From: Desulfobulbaceae bacterium
Lineage (GTDB): Bacteria > Desulfobacterota > Desulfobulbia > Desulfobulbales > SURF-16
Reading direction: 5' to 3'
Assembly (NCBI GenBank): GCA_002868945.1
Contig: PKTX01000045.1
Location: 1-39,401, forward strand
DNA: 39,401 bases
The notes beneath the pieces were generated by a model. The model saw only the letters and a program-made list of their open reading frames with translations. It was not told where the DNA came from and did no database searches. The position numbers were made by a program, and so were the translations under genes. Each line of letters begins with the position of its first letter. Position 1 is the first letter of the stretch. This document shows positions 31,951 to 39,401 of this stretch, one piece after another.

Positions 31951-32643
31951 CTACTCAGCTCTCCTGGAGATGAAGTCTCTCTCCATCAGGTTGAGAAAGT
32001 CCGCCGAAAAGTTGGCCATCTCGCTTTCGACATCCGCCAGCTTGTTGGAGTAGAAGTTGTAAAAGATAACTGCCGGAATAGCCACGGCCAGACCGGCGGC
32101 CGTGGCCACCAGGGCCTCGGAGATGCCGGGGGCCACCACGGCCAGGGAGGCGGAGCCGTGCGCGCCGATTTCATTAAAGGAGACCATGATGCCCCACACC
32201 GTGCCGAACAGGCCGATAAAGGGAGTCGACGAGCCGGTGGTGGCAAGGAAGGGCAGCGATTTGCTGATCTTGATGCTCTCAATGGCCTCAGCCTTTTGCA
32301 GTACCCGTTTCAGGTTTTCCATGCCGGCCAGGCGCATTTCCAGGGTCTTTTGCTCGTGCTCCCTGGCCCGCTCTATCTTCTGCAGTTCCGTGTACCCGGT
32401 TAAAAATATGCGGCCTTCCGGGCAGGCACTCTCCTGGGCCACCTGTACGGCCTCGGTCAGGGTCCGGCATTTCCAAAAGGTCTTGAGAAAGGTGTGGGAC
32501 TCCTTTTTGAGTTGCTTGAAAAGCATCTGCTTCTGATAGATAATAAACCAGGAGATTCCGGAAAAACAGAGGAGGAGGAGCATGACGAACTTCACCGTGA
32601 AGCCGGCCTGCCAGAAGAGTGAGAAAATATTGATATCCTGCAC
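31951..32643 (-). CDS. tolQ: TolQ (ExbB/MotA-family) proton-channel subunit
   Basis: A 230-residue protein with three membrane helices (about 12-38, 133-155 and 170-195). The segment ATTGSSTPFIGLFGTVWGIM and the following EALVATAAGLAVAIPAVI are the ExbB/TolQ channel signature. It assembles with TolR and TolA in the cytoplasmic membrane. It is the first gene of the operon, so the promoter should lie in 32644-33220 on the - strand; I could not identify it with confidence. Confidence 0.93.
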   Translation of the reverse strand: MQDINIFSLFWQAGFTVKFVMLLLLCFSGISWFIIYQKQMLFKQLKKESHTFLKTFWKCRTLTEAVQVAQESACPEGRIFLTGYTELQKIERAREHEQKTLEMRLAGMENLKRVLQKAEAIESIKISKSLPFLATTGSSTPFIGLFGTVWGIMVSFNEIGAHGSASLAVVAPGISEALVATAAGLAVAIPAVIFYNFYSNKLADVESEMANFSADFLNLMERDFISRRAE

Positions 32644-33220
32644 GGTTTAATCCCTTGTTTGCATGGTGGAGGTTATCTGGAAAAGATTGCTACGTACCCT
32701 GCCGGCACGACTGGGTCATTTGAGGCCATCTTGAAGACTCCGAAATATCTCATTTCAACTTTCTGAGCTGAAATAACGATTCGATATTAGTTGTACGAGA
32801 ATTCAGAATTCAGGAAACAGAAGAAAAACTTGAAAATCAGCCGTTCTGACTCCTGAATTTCGATTCCTGAATTCTTCTTTAAAGTCGAAGTTGTATCACA
32901 ACTCGGCACTATTCAAGAGCCCCTTATATAAACAACTACGCATCTATATCGTTTTTTCTCTTGTTGATAAAGGAAATTATTGGTTTTCAAGGCCGGATGG
33001 CCGGCGCTGCCCGGCCACGCCGTCGTCACATACGTCGTGTTGATAAAATGAAGGCGTCTGGAGAAAAATGTTCCCTTTTTTCTTTAAAATCTCCGTATTT
33101 GGCGGCCGCGGAAGGGCAAATTCTTTTGACACCCTCTTGACCTTAATGGTACATGGTATGCTTCCAGATAGATTCACCTGATAATCCTTTTCGTGACATC
33201 GCAGTCCCGTTTTTTTACCT
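32644..33220. other. Divergent intergenic region tolQ-hom with hairpin repeat
   Basis: A 577-bp region without a gene. It contains a short family G word (CTCCGAAATATCTCATTTC, 32735-32753) and a long inverted repeat (32799-32874). Near hom a consensus-like TTGACA (33126-33131) lacks a convincing -10 box. No clear ribosome-binding site precedes the hom ATG. Confidence 0.5.
32799..32874. repeat. Long inverted repeat with GAATTCAG/ATTCAGGA words (family F)
   Basis: The left arm GAATTCAGAATTCAGGAAAC and the right arm ending TTCGATTCCTGAATTC are inverse complements with a few mismatches. A single arm of similar words occurs at 16870-16895. Confidence 0.75.
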
Positions 33221-34528
33221 ATGAAGACAATAAATATCGGAATAATTGGTTTCGGCACCGTGGGCAGCGGCACTGCCCAGGTGCTCATGGAACAGAGCCG
33301 GCGTATTACCCGGCGGACAGGGGTCAATATATGCCTGAAAACCGTGTTGGTCCGCTCCCTGCGCCGCCTGCCGGACGAGTTGGCGGATGTCACGGTTACC
33401 TGTGAGCCGGATGACCTCTTTGCTGATCCGCAGATCGACATCATCGTCGAGCTGATCGGCGGTATTGAGCCGGCCCGCAGCTATATCCTCAGGGCCATTG
33501 AGGAGGGGAAACATGTGGTCACCGCCAATAAGGCCCTGCTCTCCCAGTGCGGCATGGAGATCTTCAAGGCCGCGGCCGCCAAGAATGTTGAAATCGGTTT
33601 TGAGGGCAGTGTGGCCGGCGGTATCCCGCTTATCAAGACCTTTAAAGAGGGGCTTGCCGCCAACCGGATCGTCTCCATCATGGGCATCTTGAACGGCACG
33701 GCCAACTATATCCTCACCGAGATGACCGATCATGGCCTGCCCTTTGCCGAGGTCCTCAAGGATGCCCAGGCCAAGGGTTATGCCGAGGCTGATCCCACCT
33801 ATGACATCGAGGGCATTGATACGGCCCATAAACTGGCTATCCTGGTGACCATGGCCTATGGTATTGAGGTCAAGCTGAGCGATATTGCCGTGGAGGGTAT
33901 CAGTCGGATTGATCCCATTGATGTGGACCTGGCACGAGAATTCGGTTATCGCATCAAGCTGCTGGCCATCAGCCGCAACCATGGCGAGCATTTTGAGGTA
34001 CGCGTTCATCCCACCCTGGTGCCGGAATCTCATCCCCTGGCAGCCATCAGCGGCGCCTTTAACTCCGTGCATATCCATGGTGATATGGTGGGCGATATTC
34101 TTCTCTACGGACCCGGAGCCGGTAAGCTTGCCACCGGCAGTGCCGTGGTTGCCGATATTATCGATATCTCGCGCAATATACTGCATGGCGCCATTAACCG
34201 GGTTTCCAGTCTCTCCTATTTGCCGGAGTATATCGAAACCCGGCAGATTACGCCGATCAGTGAGCTGACCTGCCCCTATTACCTGCGCTTCACCACCCTG
34301 GATCAACCCGGCGTACTGGCCACCATCGCCGGTATCCTCGGTAAATACGGCATCAGTATTGAATCGGTGATCCAGAAGGCGAGCCGCAAGAGGGAAGGGG
34401 TACCCATTGTCGTCCGCACCTATGAGGCGCGCGAGGCGGATGTGGTCAAGGCCTTGGCCGAGATCGACAGATTGCCCATTGCGGCGGCGGAAACCGTTAA
34501 GATACGAATTCTGACCCAAGAGGATTGA
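33221..34528 (+). CDS. hom: Homoserine dehydrogenase
   Basis: A 435-residue single-function homoserine dehydrogenase with a C-terminal ACT domain. The N-terminal NAD(P)-binding loop is GFGTVGSG (10-17). ELIGG and TANKALLS follow, and the catalytic region reads GYAEADPTYDIEGIDTAHK, the dehydrogenase signature. The ACT domain (about 350-430: FTTLDQPGVLATIAGILGKY, SIESVIQKA) suggests feedback control by an end product such as threonine. It makes homoserine for threonine and methionine synthesis. It is followed 5 bp later by an ApgM-family gene and then a thioesterase, so the three form an operon. Confidence 0.95.
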   Translation: MKTINIGIIGFGTVGSGTAQVLMEQSRRITRRTGVNICLKTVLVRSLRRLPDELADVTVTCEPDDLFADPQIDIIVELIGGIEPARSYILRAIEEGKHVVTANKALLSQCGMEIFKAAAAKNVEIGFEGSVAGGIPLIKTFKEGLAANRIVSIMGILNGTANYILTEMTDHGLPFAEVLKDAQAKGYAEADPTYDIEGIDTAHKLAILVTMAYGIEVKLSDIAVEGISRIDPIDVDLAREFGYRIKLLAISRNHGEHFEVRVHPTLVPESHPLAAISGAFNSVHIHGDMVGDILLYGPGAGKLATGSAVVADIIDISRNILHGAINRVSSLSYLPEYIETRQITPISELTCPYYLRFTTLDQPGVLATIAGILGKYGISIESVIQKASRKREGVPIVVRTYEAREADVVKALAEIDRLPIAAAETVKIRILTQED

Positions 34529-34533
34529 TTGGC

Positions 34534-35733
34534 ATGAAGACGGTGATTCTGGTGGGCGACGGCATGGGTGATTACGGCCTCACCGAGCTTGGCGGCCAGA
34601 CCATTTTGGAGGCGGCGCACACGCCGAGCATGGATTATCTGGCCGGCCATGGCCGGATGGCCCTGCTGCGCACCGTTCCTCCGGGGATGCTGCCCGGCAG
34701 CGATGTGGCCAACCTCTCTTTGCTCGGCTATCGGGCCGAAGAGTTTTATACCGGCCGTTCCCCCCTTGAGGCCGCCAGTCTCGGCGTGGATCTCGGCCCG
34801 GATGAGGTTGCCTTCCGACTCAACCTGGTCAATATCAAAGAGGAAGAGGGCCGCATGATCATGGTGGATTACAGCGGCGGCCATATCTCCACGGCCGAGG
34901 CCCGGGAGCTGATCGATGCCCTGCAGGCCATTCTTCCCCCGCAGGGCCTGGCCCTGTATACCGGTGTCGGTTACCGGCATCTGCTGGTGGTTGAAGGTGA
35001 TCTGGACGGCCTGGCCACGGTGCCGCCCCATGACTATCCGGATCAGGATGTCACCTCCTTCTGGGACAACTACAGGCAGGTGCCCCTGCTGGCGGACTTT
35101 GTCAACCGGGCCAGGGAGGTTCTCGCCGAGCATCCTGTTAACCAGAGGCGTTTGCAGCAGGGTAAGGTGCCGGCCAACGGCATCTGGCTCTGGGGTGAGG
35201 GCAAGGCACCGGCCATGCTTACCCTGAAAGAACTCTACGGGGTGAGCGGCGCCCTTATCTCAGCCGTGGATCTTCTCAAGGGTATTGCCGTGTACGCCGG
35301 CATGGAGGTGCTGCCGGTCGTCGGCGCCACCGGTTACCTGGATACCAACTATCAAGGCAAGGTGGAGGCGGCCCTGGCGGCAATCGGCCGTCATGATCTG
35401 GTCTTTGTCCATGTTGAGGCGCCGGATGAAACCGGTCACCAGGGACTGCTCAAGGAAAAGATGCAGGCGGTGGAGGACTTTGACCAGAAGATCGTCGGGC
35501 CGGTGCTGGCCGGTTTGAGAAAGCAGGGTGACTTCCGCCTGGTGGTCTGTATGGATCACTTTACCCCCATTTCCCTGAAGACCCACACCACGGACCCGGT
35601 GCCGGTGCTTATCTATGACTCACGGCAGCCGCACGACAGCGGTCTTTCCGCCTACAGCGAGGCAAACGGCCGGGTTGCCGGCGTCTTTTACGAGCATGGC
35701 GGTGAATTCATGAAGGCGGTGCTGGCGGCATGA
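34534..35733 (+). CDS. ApgM-family alkaline-phosphatase-superfamily phosphotransferase, possible homoserine kinase
   Basis: A 399-residue protein of the archaeal-type, cofactor-independent phosphoglycerate mutase family. Asp9 in GDGMGD and the phosphorylated serine Ser56 in PGSDVANLSLLGY are the first metal and catalytic positions; further metal ligands lie in HVEAPDETGH and MDHFTPISLKTHTTDPVP. ATG 34534 follows AGGA at 9 nt; a TTG at 34525 is an alternative. The gene sits 5 bp after homoserine dehydrogenase, and no classical ThrB is seen. Family members in this position have been suggested in genome annotations to substitute for homoserine kinase. Phosphoglycerate mutase activity remains possible. 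The family is certain; the reaction is not. Confidence 0.85.
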   Translation: MKTVILVGDGMGDYGLTELGGQTILEAAHTPSMDYLAGHGRMALLRTVPPGMLPGSDVANLSLLGYRAEEFYTGRSPLEAASLGVDLGPDEVAFRLNLVNIKEEEGRMIMVDYSGGHISTAEARELIDALQAILPPQGLALYTGVGYRHLLVVEGDLDGLATVPPHDYPDQDVTSFWDNYRQVPLLADFVNRAREVLAEHPVNQRRLQQGKVPANGIWLWGEGKAPAMLTLKELYGVSGALISAVDLLKGIAVYAGMEVLPVVGATGYLDTNYQGKVEAALAAIGRHDLVFVHVEAPDETGHQGLLKEKMQAVEDFDQKIVGPVLAGLRKQGDFRLVVCMDHFTPISLKTHTTDPVPVLIYDSRQPHDSGLSAYSEANGRVAGVFYEHGGEFMKAVLAA

Positions 35734-36179
35734 AGAAGCTGCGCATGACCATGGCCGAACCAATGGCCTCAAGTCAGGTTCGTGTTCTCTATGGCGATAC
35801 CGATGCCGGTGGCGTGGTCTATAATGCCACCTATCTTCGCTATTTTGAGCAGGGGCGGGGTGAATTCATGCGTGACTGCGGACTGCCCTATAAAGATCTT
35901 GAGACGAGGGGCTATATCCTGCCCCTGGTGGAAAGCTATCTGCGCTATAAGGCCCCGGCCCGTTATGATGATCTGCTTGATATTGAGACCTGCCTGGCCG
36001 AGCTCACCCCCTTTTCCTGTCGATTCCATTGCCGGGTGAGCAACAGCGCCGACGGCAGGCTGCTGGTCAAGGGCTTTACCCATCACGCCTCCATTAACTG
36101 GCAGGGGAAATTAACGGCGCTGCCCGAGGATGTTATCACGGTGTTGCAGGGCTATCTCTGTAAAGGCCATCTTAAGTAG
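35730..36179 (+). CDS. YbgC-like acyl-CoA thioesterase (hot-dog fold)
   Basis: A 149-residue 4-hydroxybenzoyl-CoA thioesterase-family protein. VLYGDTDAGGVVYNATYLRYFEQGR near the N-terminus holds the catalytic aspartate (Asp23 in GDTDAGG) and the YF-E-R pattern of YbgC. YbgC proteins hydrolyse acyl-CoA thioesters and are commonly encoded with tol genes; here it is linked to hom and the ApgM-like gene, with the start overlapping the upstream stop (ATGA). The substrate is unknown. The reading frame ends at a clear stop, followed by repeats. Confidence 0.88.
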   Translation: MKKLRMTMAEPMASSQVRVLYGDTDAGGVVYNATYLRYFEQGRGEFMRDCGLPYKDLETRGYILPLVESYLRYKAPARYDDLLDIETCLAELTPFSCRFHCRVSNSADGRLLVKGFTHHASINWQGKLTALPEDVITVLQGYLCKGHLK

Positions 36180-36195
36180 TGCCTGTCCGGAAATG

Positions 36196-36415
36196 GCCCT
36201 CTCGGAGTCTCGCAGACCCGCTTACCTGCCCGTTTTTTCGGCGACACGAAAATAGAAATGCGCACATATACTCGATATGCTGCATCCCAAGGGCACCCGG
36301 AGTGTCGCAGGCTCCCTTACCTCTTTCAGGGCGCGCTTTTTATTTTCCATGCTTGTCAAACTCGAACCGGCGATGAGACTCCGAGGTATCTCATTATTCA
36401 AGGTACCCTGATGTC
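36196..36415. repeat. Dispersed repeat family G (copy G4), partly inverted
   Basis: CTCGGAGTCTCGCAGACCCG at 36201-36220, with the TTACCTG that follows, is the inverse of the CAGGTAAGCGAGCCTGCGAG region of copy G1. The right part (CTTGTCAAACTCGAAC, GAGACTCCGAGGTATCTC, GGTACCCTGA) matches copy G2. The copy is thus a head-to-head pair of related segments. Confidence 0.65.
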
Positions 36416-36472
36416 TGTCGGTGCGCTTATCCTGCCGAGGGCAGCACCTTTTCCTTCACACCTCACGCACCA

Positions 36473-36720
36473 CTTTGTGCCTTGAACCTTTTTCATTACC
36501 CCCTCCACCGTTAATACAAACGAGAGGGGAAGAGGTCAGGTGTCAGGGGGGAGGCGGGGGGGCGTTGAGCCTGTCGAAACGGAGGGTAGCCAGCACTGAC
36601 CAAGAGATATTTGACCATAAAAACGATCCGGCACGTGCCACAGCCCCGCCATCTGCCTCGCCTCACTCTTGTACCTTGCACCTTGAACAAGTCATTGCGA
36701 GTGGAACGAAGCAATCCAGG
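36473..36720. repeat. Family D composite repeat, copy D4
   Basis: The core GGCGTTGAGCCTGTCGAAACG (36561-36581) is followed by ATATTTGACCATAAAAACG, as in copy D2, and flanked by TTGTACCTTGCACCTTGAAC-type words at 36669-36690. The match to 15550-15632 extends over about 85 bp. Confidence 0.75.
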
Positions 36721-37018
36721 GATTTTGATGCTGTGTTGCCATCATTATACTTTCTGGACTGCCACGTCCCTCCGGGCCTCGCAGTGACGAAGGAGGGTGA
36801 GGGTTGAAAAAAAGACAAAAGATATCAATAGTTTAGCCGGGACGGAAAGGTGGGTGTCTCATGGTTGAAGAGAGCCGCAATGCATGATGCGGGCCTGCCT
36901 GCCGTAAAAATGAACCCGTAGATGCAAGGCGCGGTGGCGAGAGCTGAAGCGGAGGGGGGAGGGGGTACGTGGCGATCCGCCCGCAAGGCAGGGGATCGGA
37001 TTTCATGCGAATTCAGTA

Positions 37019-37056
37019 CAAAAAAAAAGGCTGACCAAATAAATTGGTCAGCCTTG
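37019..37056 (-). terminator. Intrinsic terminator of the tRNA-fMet gene
   Basis: On the - strand an 11-bp stem AAGGCTGACCA/TGGTCAGCCTT with a short A/T loop is followed by a run of nine T. It lies 10 bp after the tRNA 3' end. Confidence 0.9.
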
Positions 37057-37065
37057 TGACGGTCA

Positions 37066-37142
<77 letters not shown>

Positions 37143-37154
37143 TCAGTGATTTAG

Positions 37155-37183
37155 ACAATACTTTGTATACCTTGCTATGTCAA
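37155..37183 (-). promoter_or_regulatory. Promoter of the tRNA-fMet gene
   Basis: On the - strand a perfect TTGACA (37183-37178), 17 bp, then TATTGT (37160-37155), about 13 bp before the tRNA 5' end. Confidence 0.75.
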
Positions 37184-37259
37184 CGTTTTTGTTGTCTATA
37201 AAATGAAGGACATTCCATTCAAGATACCTTAAAATTAAGAGTTGCAGGTGAATTCCATT

Positions 37260-38405
37260 ATGGAGCAATTGCAGGGAAAAGAGGCGGCTGAGGAGCGCAA
37301 GAGTATACTCCTGGTCGATGATATGGTCAGCAATGTCAAACTGCTGGCCCGCCATCTGGATGATTATAAACTTTACTTTGCCCTGGACGGTGCCACCGCC
37401 CTGGCCGTGGCTGAACAATGTCAGCCTGATGTTATTCTGCTTGATGTGATGATGCCTGATATGGATGGTTTTGAGATCTGTCGTCACCTCAAGGGCAATG
37501 GCCGTACCCAGAAAATCCCGGTTATTTTCGTGACGGCCAAGAACAGTGAGGATGATGAGGAGTTGGGGCTGCAGGTGGGGGCCATTGATTTTATCTCCAA
37601 GCCGGTGAATGGTGCGATTCTGCGGGCCAGGATCAGTAACCACCTGGAACTGAAGGAGCATCGTGATAACCTGACCGGGCTGCTCTCTGAAAAGAGCAGC
37701 GAGCTTGATGAAACCTATGAGAAACTCCTGCACGCCGAAAAACTGAGCACCCTGGGCAAGTTGACTTCCTCCATTTCCCATGAGTTTTCCAGTCCCCTGT
37801 TCGGCATGGAGCAGATCCTCACCACCTTTCGTGAACAGGAGAAGAATGCGGACAGGAAGAACATGCTGGAGGTCTGTATCGGTGAGTGCCGGCGGTTGCG
37901 TGATCTGATTCGCTCCATGCAGAGTTTCGGTCGTCCCACCACGTCCCATAAGTGCCCCACTGATCTGAATACCATTATCAACGATGTCCTCTATCTGTGT
38001 GCCAAGATCTTTGAGAAAAACAACATCCATATTGAAAAGAAACTGCAATCAGTGCCCAGGGTTGATGCTGTTGAGGATCAGATGAAACAGGTGCTCTTCA
38101 ACCTGATTACCAACGCCTGTGATGCCGTGCCCCAGGAGGGGGGCAGGATCATGGTTTCAACCGTGCGGCAGGCTCGGCATGTCATTCTGGAGGTGGCGGA
38201 TAATGGCTGTGGTATTGGCGCCGACGATCTGCAGGCCGTCTTTGCCCCCTTTTTTACCACCAAGCAGGAGGATCGGGGCACCGGTCTCGGCTTGTCCATC
38301 TGCTATGGTATTGTCACCAGTCATAATGGCACCATTGAGGTGAAATCCCCACCCGGCGACGGTGCTGTTTTCACGGTGCGTATCCCTGTGCCGGAGGAGA
38401 GCTGA
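37260..38405 (+). CDS. Receiver-histidine kinase hybrid sensor
   Basis: A 381-residue soluble protein with an N-terminal receiver domain (about 14-130: LLVDDM, phosphoacceptor Asp62 in LLDVMMPDMDG, Lys114 in SKP), a short coiled linker (about 130-162), a HisKA dimerisation domain with His174 in SSISHEFSSPL, and an ATPase domain with LITNACDAV, VADNGCGIG and GTGLGLSICYGIV. It has no membrane segment, so its signal should come from another kinase phosphorylating the receiver. ATG 37260 is chosen: AGGTG lies 9 nt upstream. It is coupled (TGATG) to the response regulator that follows, its likely target. The process controlled is unknown. Confidence 0.92.
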   Translation: MEQLQGKEAAEERKSILLVDDMVSNVKLLARHLDDYKLYFALDGATALAVAEQCQPDVILLDVMMPDMDGFEICRHLKGNGRTQKIPVIFVTAKNSEDDEELGLQVGAIDFISKPVNGAILRARISNHLELKEHRDNLTGLLSEKSSELDETYEKLLHAEKLSTLGKLTSSISHEFSSPLFGMEQILTTFREQEKNADRKNMLEVCIGECRRLRDLIRSMQSFGRPTTSHKCPTDLNTIINDVLYLCAKIFEKNNIHIEKKLQSVPRVDAVEDQMKQVLFNLITNACDAVPQEGGRIMVSTVRQARHVILEVADNGCGIGADDLQAVFAPFFTTKQEDRGTGLGLSICYGIVTSHNGTIEVKSPPGDGAVFTVRIPVPEES

Positions 38406-39055
38406 TGCAAGAGCAAATAGATGTCCTGCTGGTTGATGACCACCTGCTGGTCAGATATGGCCTTAAATCGATGTTGGAGCGTCTTGATGGTTTTTCCTGC
38501 GTGGCTGAAGCGGAAAGTGGTCGGCAGGGTATCTGTCTGGCCCGTGATCATCAGCCGGATGTCGTGGTGCTTGACATTGATCTGGGCAAGGGGATGAATG
38601 GTTTTGACGTTGCCGAGGAGATACGGGATGTGTCGCCGCACAGTAAAATTCTCATGCTCACCGGTAATCCGAAGCCGCAGTTGTTTCAAACAGCAATCCA
38701 GGCAGGCTGCGACGGCTATGTCTTGAAGGTGGATTCAGACCAGGAATTTATTCTGGCCCTGGAAACCGTGGCCGGCGGCGGTAAATATCTGTCAAAATCC
38801 TTTACCGCCGATGTCTTCAGTCTGCTGCAACAGGGGGGCGACTCCGAGGGGCAGGCCGCCGAGCATCTCCTGACACCGCGGGAGAACTCCATCGCACACC
38901 TGCTCTGCAAGGGGCTCACGGATGAAGATATCGGTCGGGAGCTCTGTATCAGTCCCAAGACGGTGCGGGTTCATAAGTCTAATATCAAAAGAAAATTTCA
39001 TTGTCGCACCACTAACGAGCTTATCCTGAAACTGACCGGCCTTGATTTTGGCTAA
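38405..39055 (+). CDS. NarL/FixJ-type response regulator
   Basis: A 216-residue response regulator. The receiver domain (1-125) has the acidic pair Asp11/Asp12, phosphoacceptor Asp57 in VVVLDIDLG, and Lys109 in YVLKVDS. The C-terminal LuxR-type helix-turn-helix (about 152-212) has LTPREN, IGRELCISPKTVRVHKSNI and FHCRTTNELI. It is the probable partner of the upstream histidine kinase because the two genes overlap by one base. Target genes are unknown. Confidence 0.93.
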   Translation: MQEQIDVLLVDDHLLVRYGLKSMLERLDGFSCVAEAESGRQGICLARDHQPDVVVLDIDLGKGMNGFDVAEEIRDVSPHSKILMLTGNPKPQLFQTAIQAGCDGYVLKVDSDQEFILALETVAGGGKYLSKSFTADVFSLLQQGGDSEGQAAEHLLTPRENSIAHLLCKGLTDEDIGRELCISPKTVRVHKSNIKRKFHCRTTNELILKLTGLDFG

Positions 39056-39059
39056 CAAT

Positions 39060-39245
39060 CCGTTGAAAAACTACTGCGCTCGAAGGGCTCTCTTCGTTCG
39101 CTATCTGCTGATGCGTCGTCACAATTGGGCTTGAGCTAAGCGAGCGGAGCGAGACTCCGAAATGCTCCTGAGCCCCATGTAAACTGCGTGCCCCGCAGGT
39201 AATACCCTGTGGTGCTTTTTTGCTCATTTTTCCTCGCCTCAGCTA
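39060..39245. repeat. Dispersed repeat family G (copy G6)
   Basis: It matches copy G1 (797-995) over nearly its whole length, in the same orientation, with an extra segment around 39185-39218. The match stops after GCCTCAGCT, where the terminal palindrome follows within a few bases. Confidence 0.75.
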
Positions 39246-39251
39246 GGAGCC

Positions 39252-39401
39252 TGTCGGACTTAGACATAAATCTACTGCAAATTCAAGAAATCGGTCCATA
39301 TCCCCATGGCTTTTCGTTAAATAGCTCTGCTATTCGCCTCAAATCCATGAAAATCTGGCCTCGATTTCTTGAATTTTCGCTACGATTCTCTAAGTCCGAC
39401 A
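39252..39401. mobile_element. 150-bp palindromic element with TGTCGGACTTAGA ends (MITE-like)
   Basis: The ends are TGTCGGACTTAGA and its inverse TCTAAGTCCGACA. Inner arms AAATTCAAGAAATCG and CGATTTCTTGAATTT also pair, and the centre is the hairpin AATAGC-TCT-GCTATT. The whole element is an imperfect palindrome centred near 39327. It encodes no protein. It reaches exactly to the window edge, so its right flank cannot be seen. Confidence 0.75.

Larger units (their letters stand above)
36180..37065. other. Repeat-rich intergenic region after the hom operon
   Basis: About 890 bp without a credible gene. It holds a family G repeat (36196-36415), a family D composite (about 36473-36720), a copy of the CATTGCGAGTGGAACGAAGCAATCC repeat (36694-36718) with an inverted partner CTCGCAGTGACGAAG (about 36778-36792), and the tRNA terminator at the end. 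Open frames here run through repeats and were rejected. Confidence 0.6.

Noticed and set aside
33215-34519. A 434-residue open frame on the - strand across hom
   Set aside because: It is a shadow of homoserine dehydrogenase; its composition is not protein-like.
36421-36807. A 128-residue open frame on + in the region after the hom operon
   Set aside because: It is made of family D and CATTGCGAG-type repeats, with no ribosome-binding site or domain.

Overview
The window looks like a chromosomal segment of a Gram-negative anaerobe, most likely a sulfate- or sulfur-metabolising member of the Desulfobacterota (Desulfobulbales-like). This is inferred from the combination of an Ole hydrocarbon cluster, futalosine-type menaquinone genes, a Tol system with TolQ, TolR and TolB, CheV, PEP synthase and an archaeal-type phosphoglycerate-mutase homologue beside homoserine dehydrogenase. 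No rRNA is present, so the placement is an inference. Coding DNA is GC-rich and gene calls are mostly clear; the long gaps are filled with repeats.

Region 1 (about 1.0-15.5 kb, all on +) is the most unusual part: a complete-looking dedicated type II fatty-acid elongation set (ketosynthase, ACP, ketoreductase, dehydratase, enoyl reductase) with two CrtI-like FAD oxidoreductases, followed by oleA, oleB, oleC and oleD, a small membrane methyltransferase and a TetR regulator. OleABCD join two acyl chains head-to-head and remove one carboxyl carbon to give a long olefin. No Pfa-type polyunsaturated fatty acid synthase is visible. The cluster may therefore build a special, perhaps polyunsaturated, acyl chain with discrete enzymes and pass it to OleA. 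Most junctions that are not translationally coupled are occupied by long inverted repeats made of 7-, 8- or 9-bp words, and two of these repeats enclose small foreign-looking genes (a four-helix-bundle IVP-type protein and a GxxExxY-family protein).

Region 2 (15.8-21.7 kb, +) is a menaquinone operon: mqnE, mqnC, an aminofutalosine-deaminase-like amidohydrolase, mqnA, a UbiX-like flavin prenyltransferase and a UbiA-like prenyltransferase. Region 3 holds cheV (+), a phosphohexomutase (-) and ppsA (+), the last with two tandem promoters and a symmetrical terminator. Region 4 (28.1-32.6 kb, -) is tolQ-tolR-tolA-tolB followed by a CpoB/YbgF-like lipoprotein. Region 5 (33.2-36.2 kb, +) is hom, an ApgM-family gene that may act as the homoserine kinase, and a YbgC-like thioesterase, tightly packed. 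Region 6 holds an initiator tRNA-fMet (-) with its own promoter and terminator, then a REC-histidine kinase and a LuxR-type response regulator (+), ending in a dispersed repeat interrupted by a 150-bp palindromic element at the window edge.

Several dispersed repeat families (9-bp word family A, 8-bp family B, 7-bp families D and E, a family G found at both window ends, and the terminal palindrome) occupy most of the non-coding DNA. The gap upstream of ppsA is the main exception.
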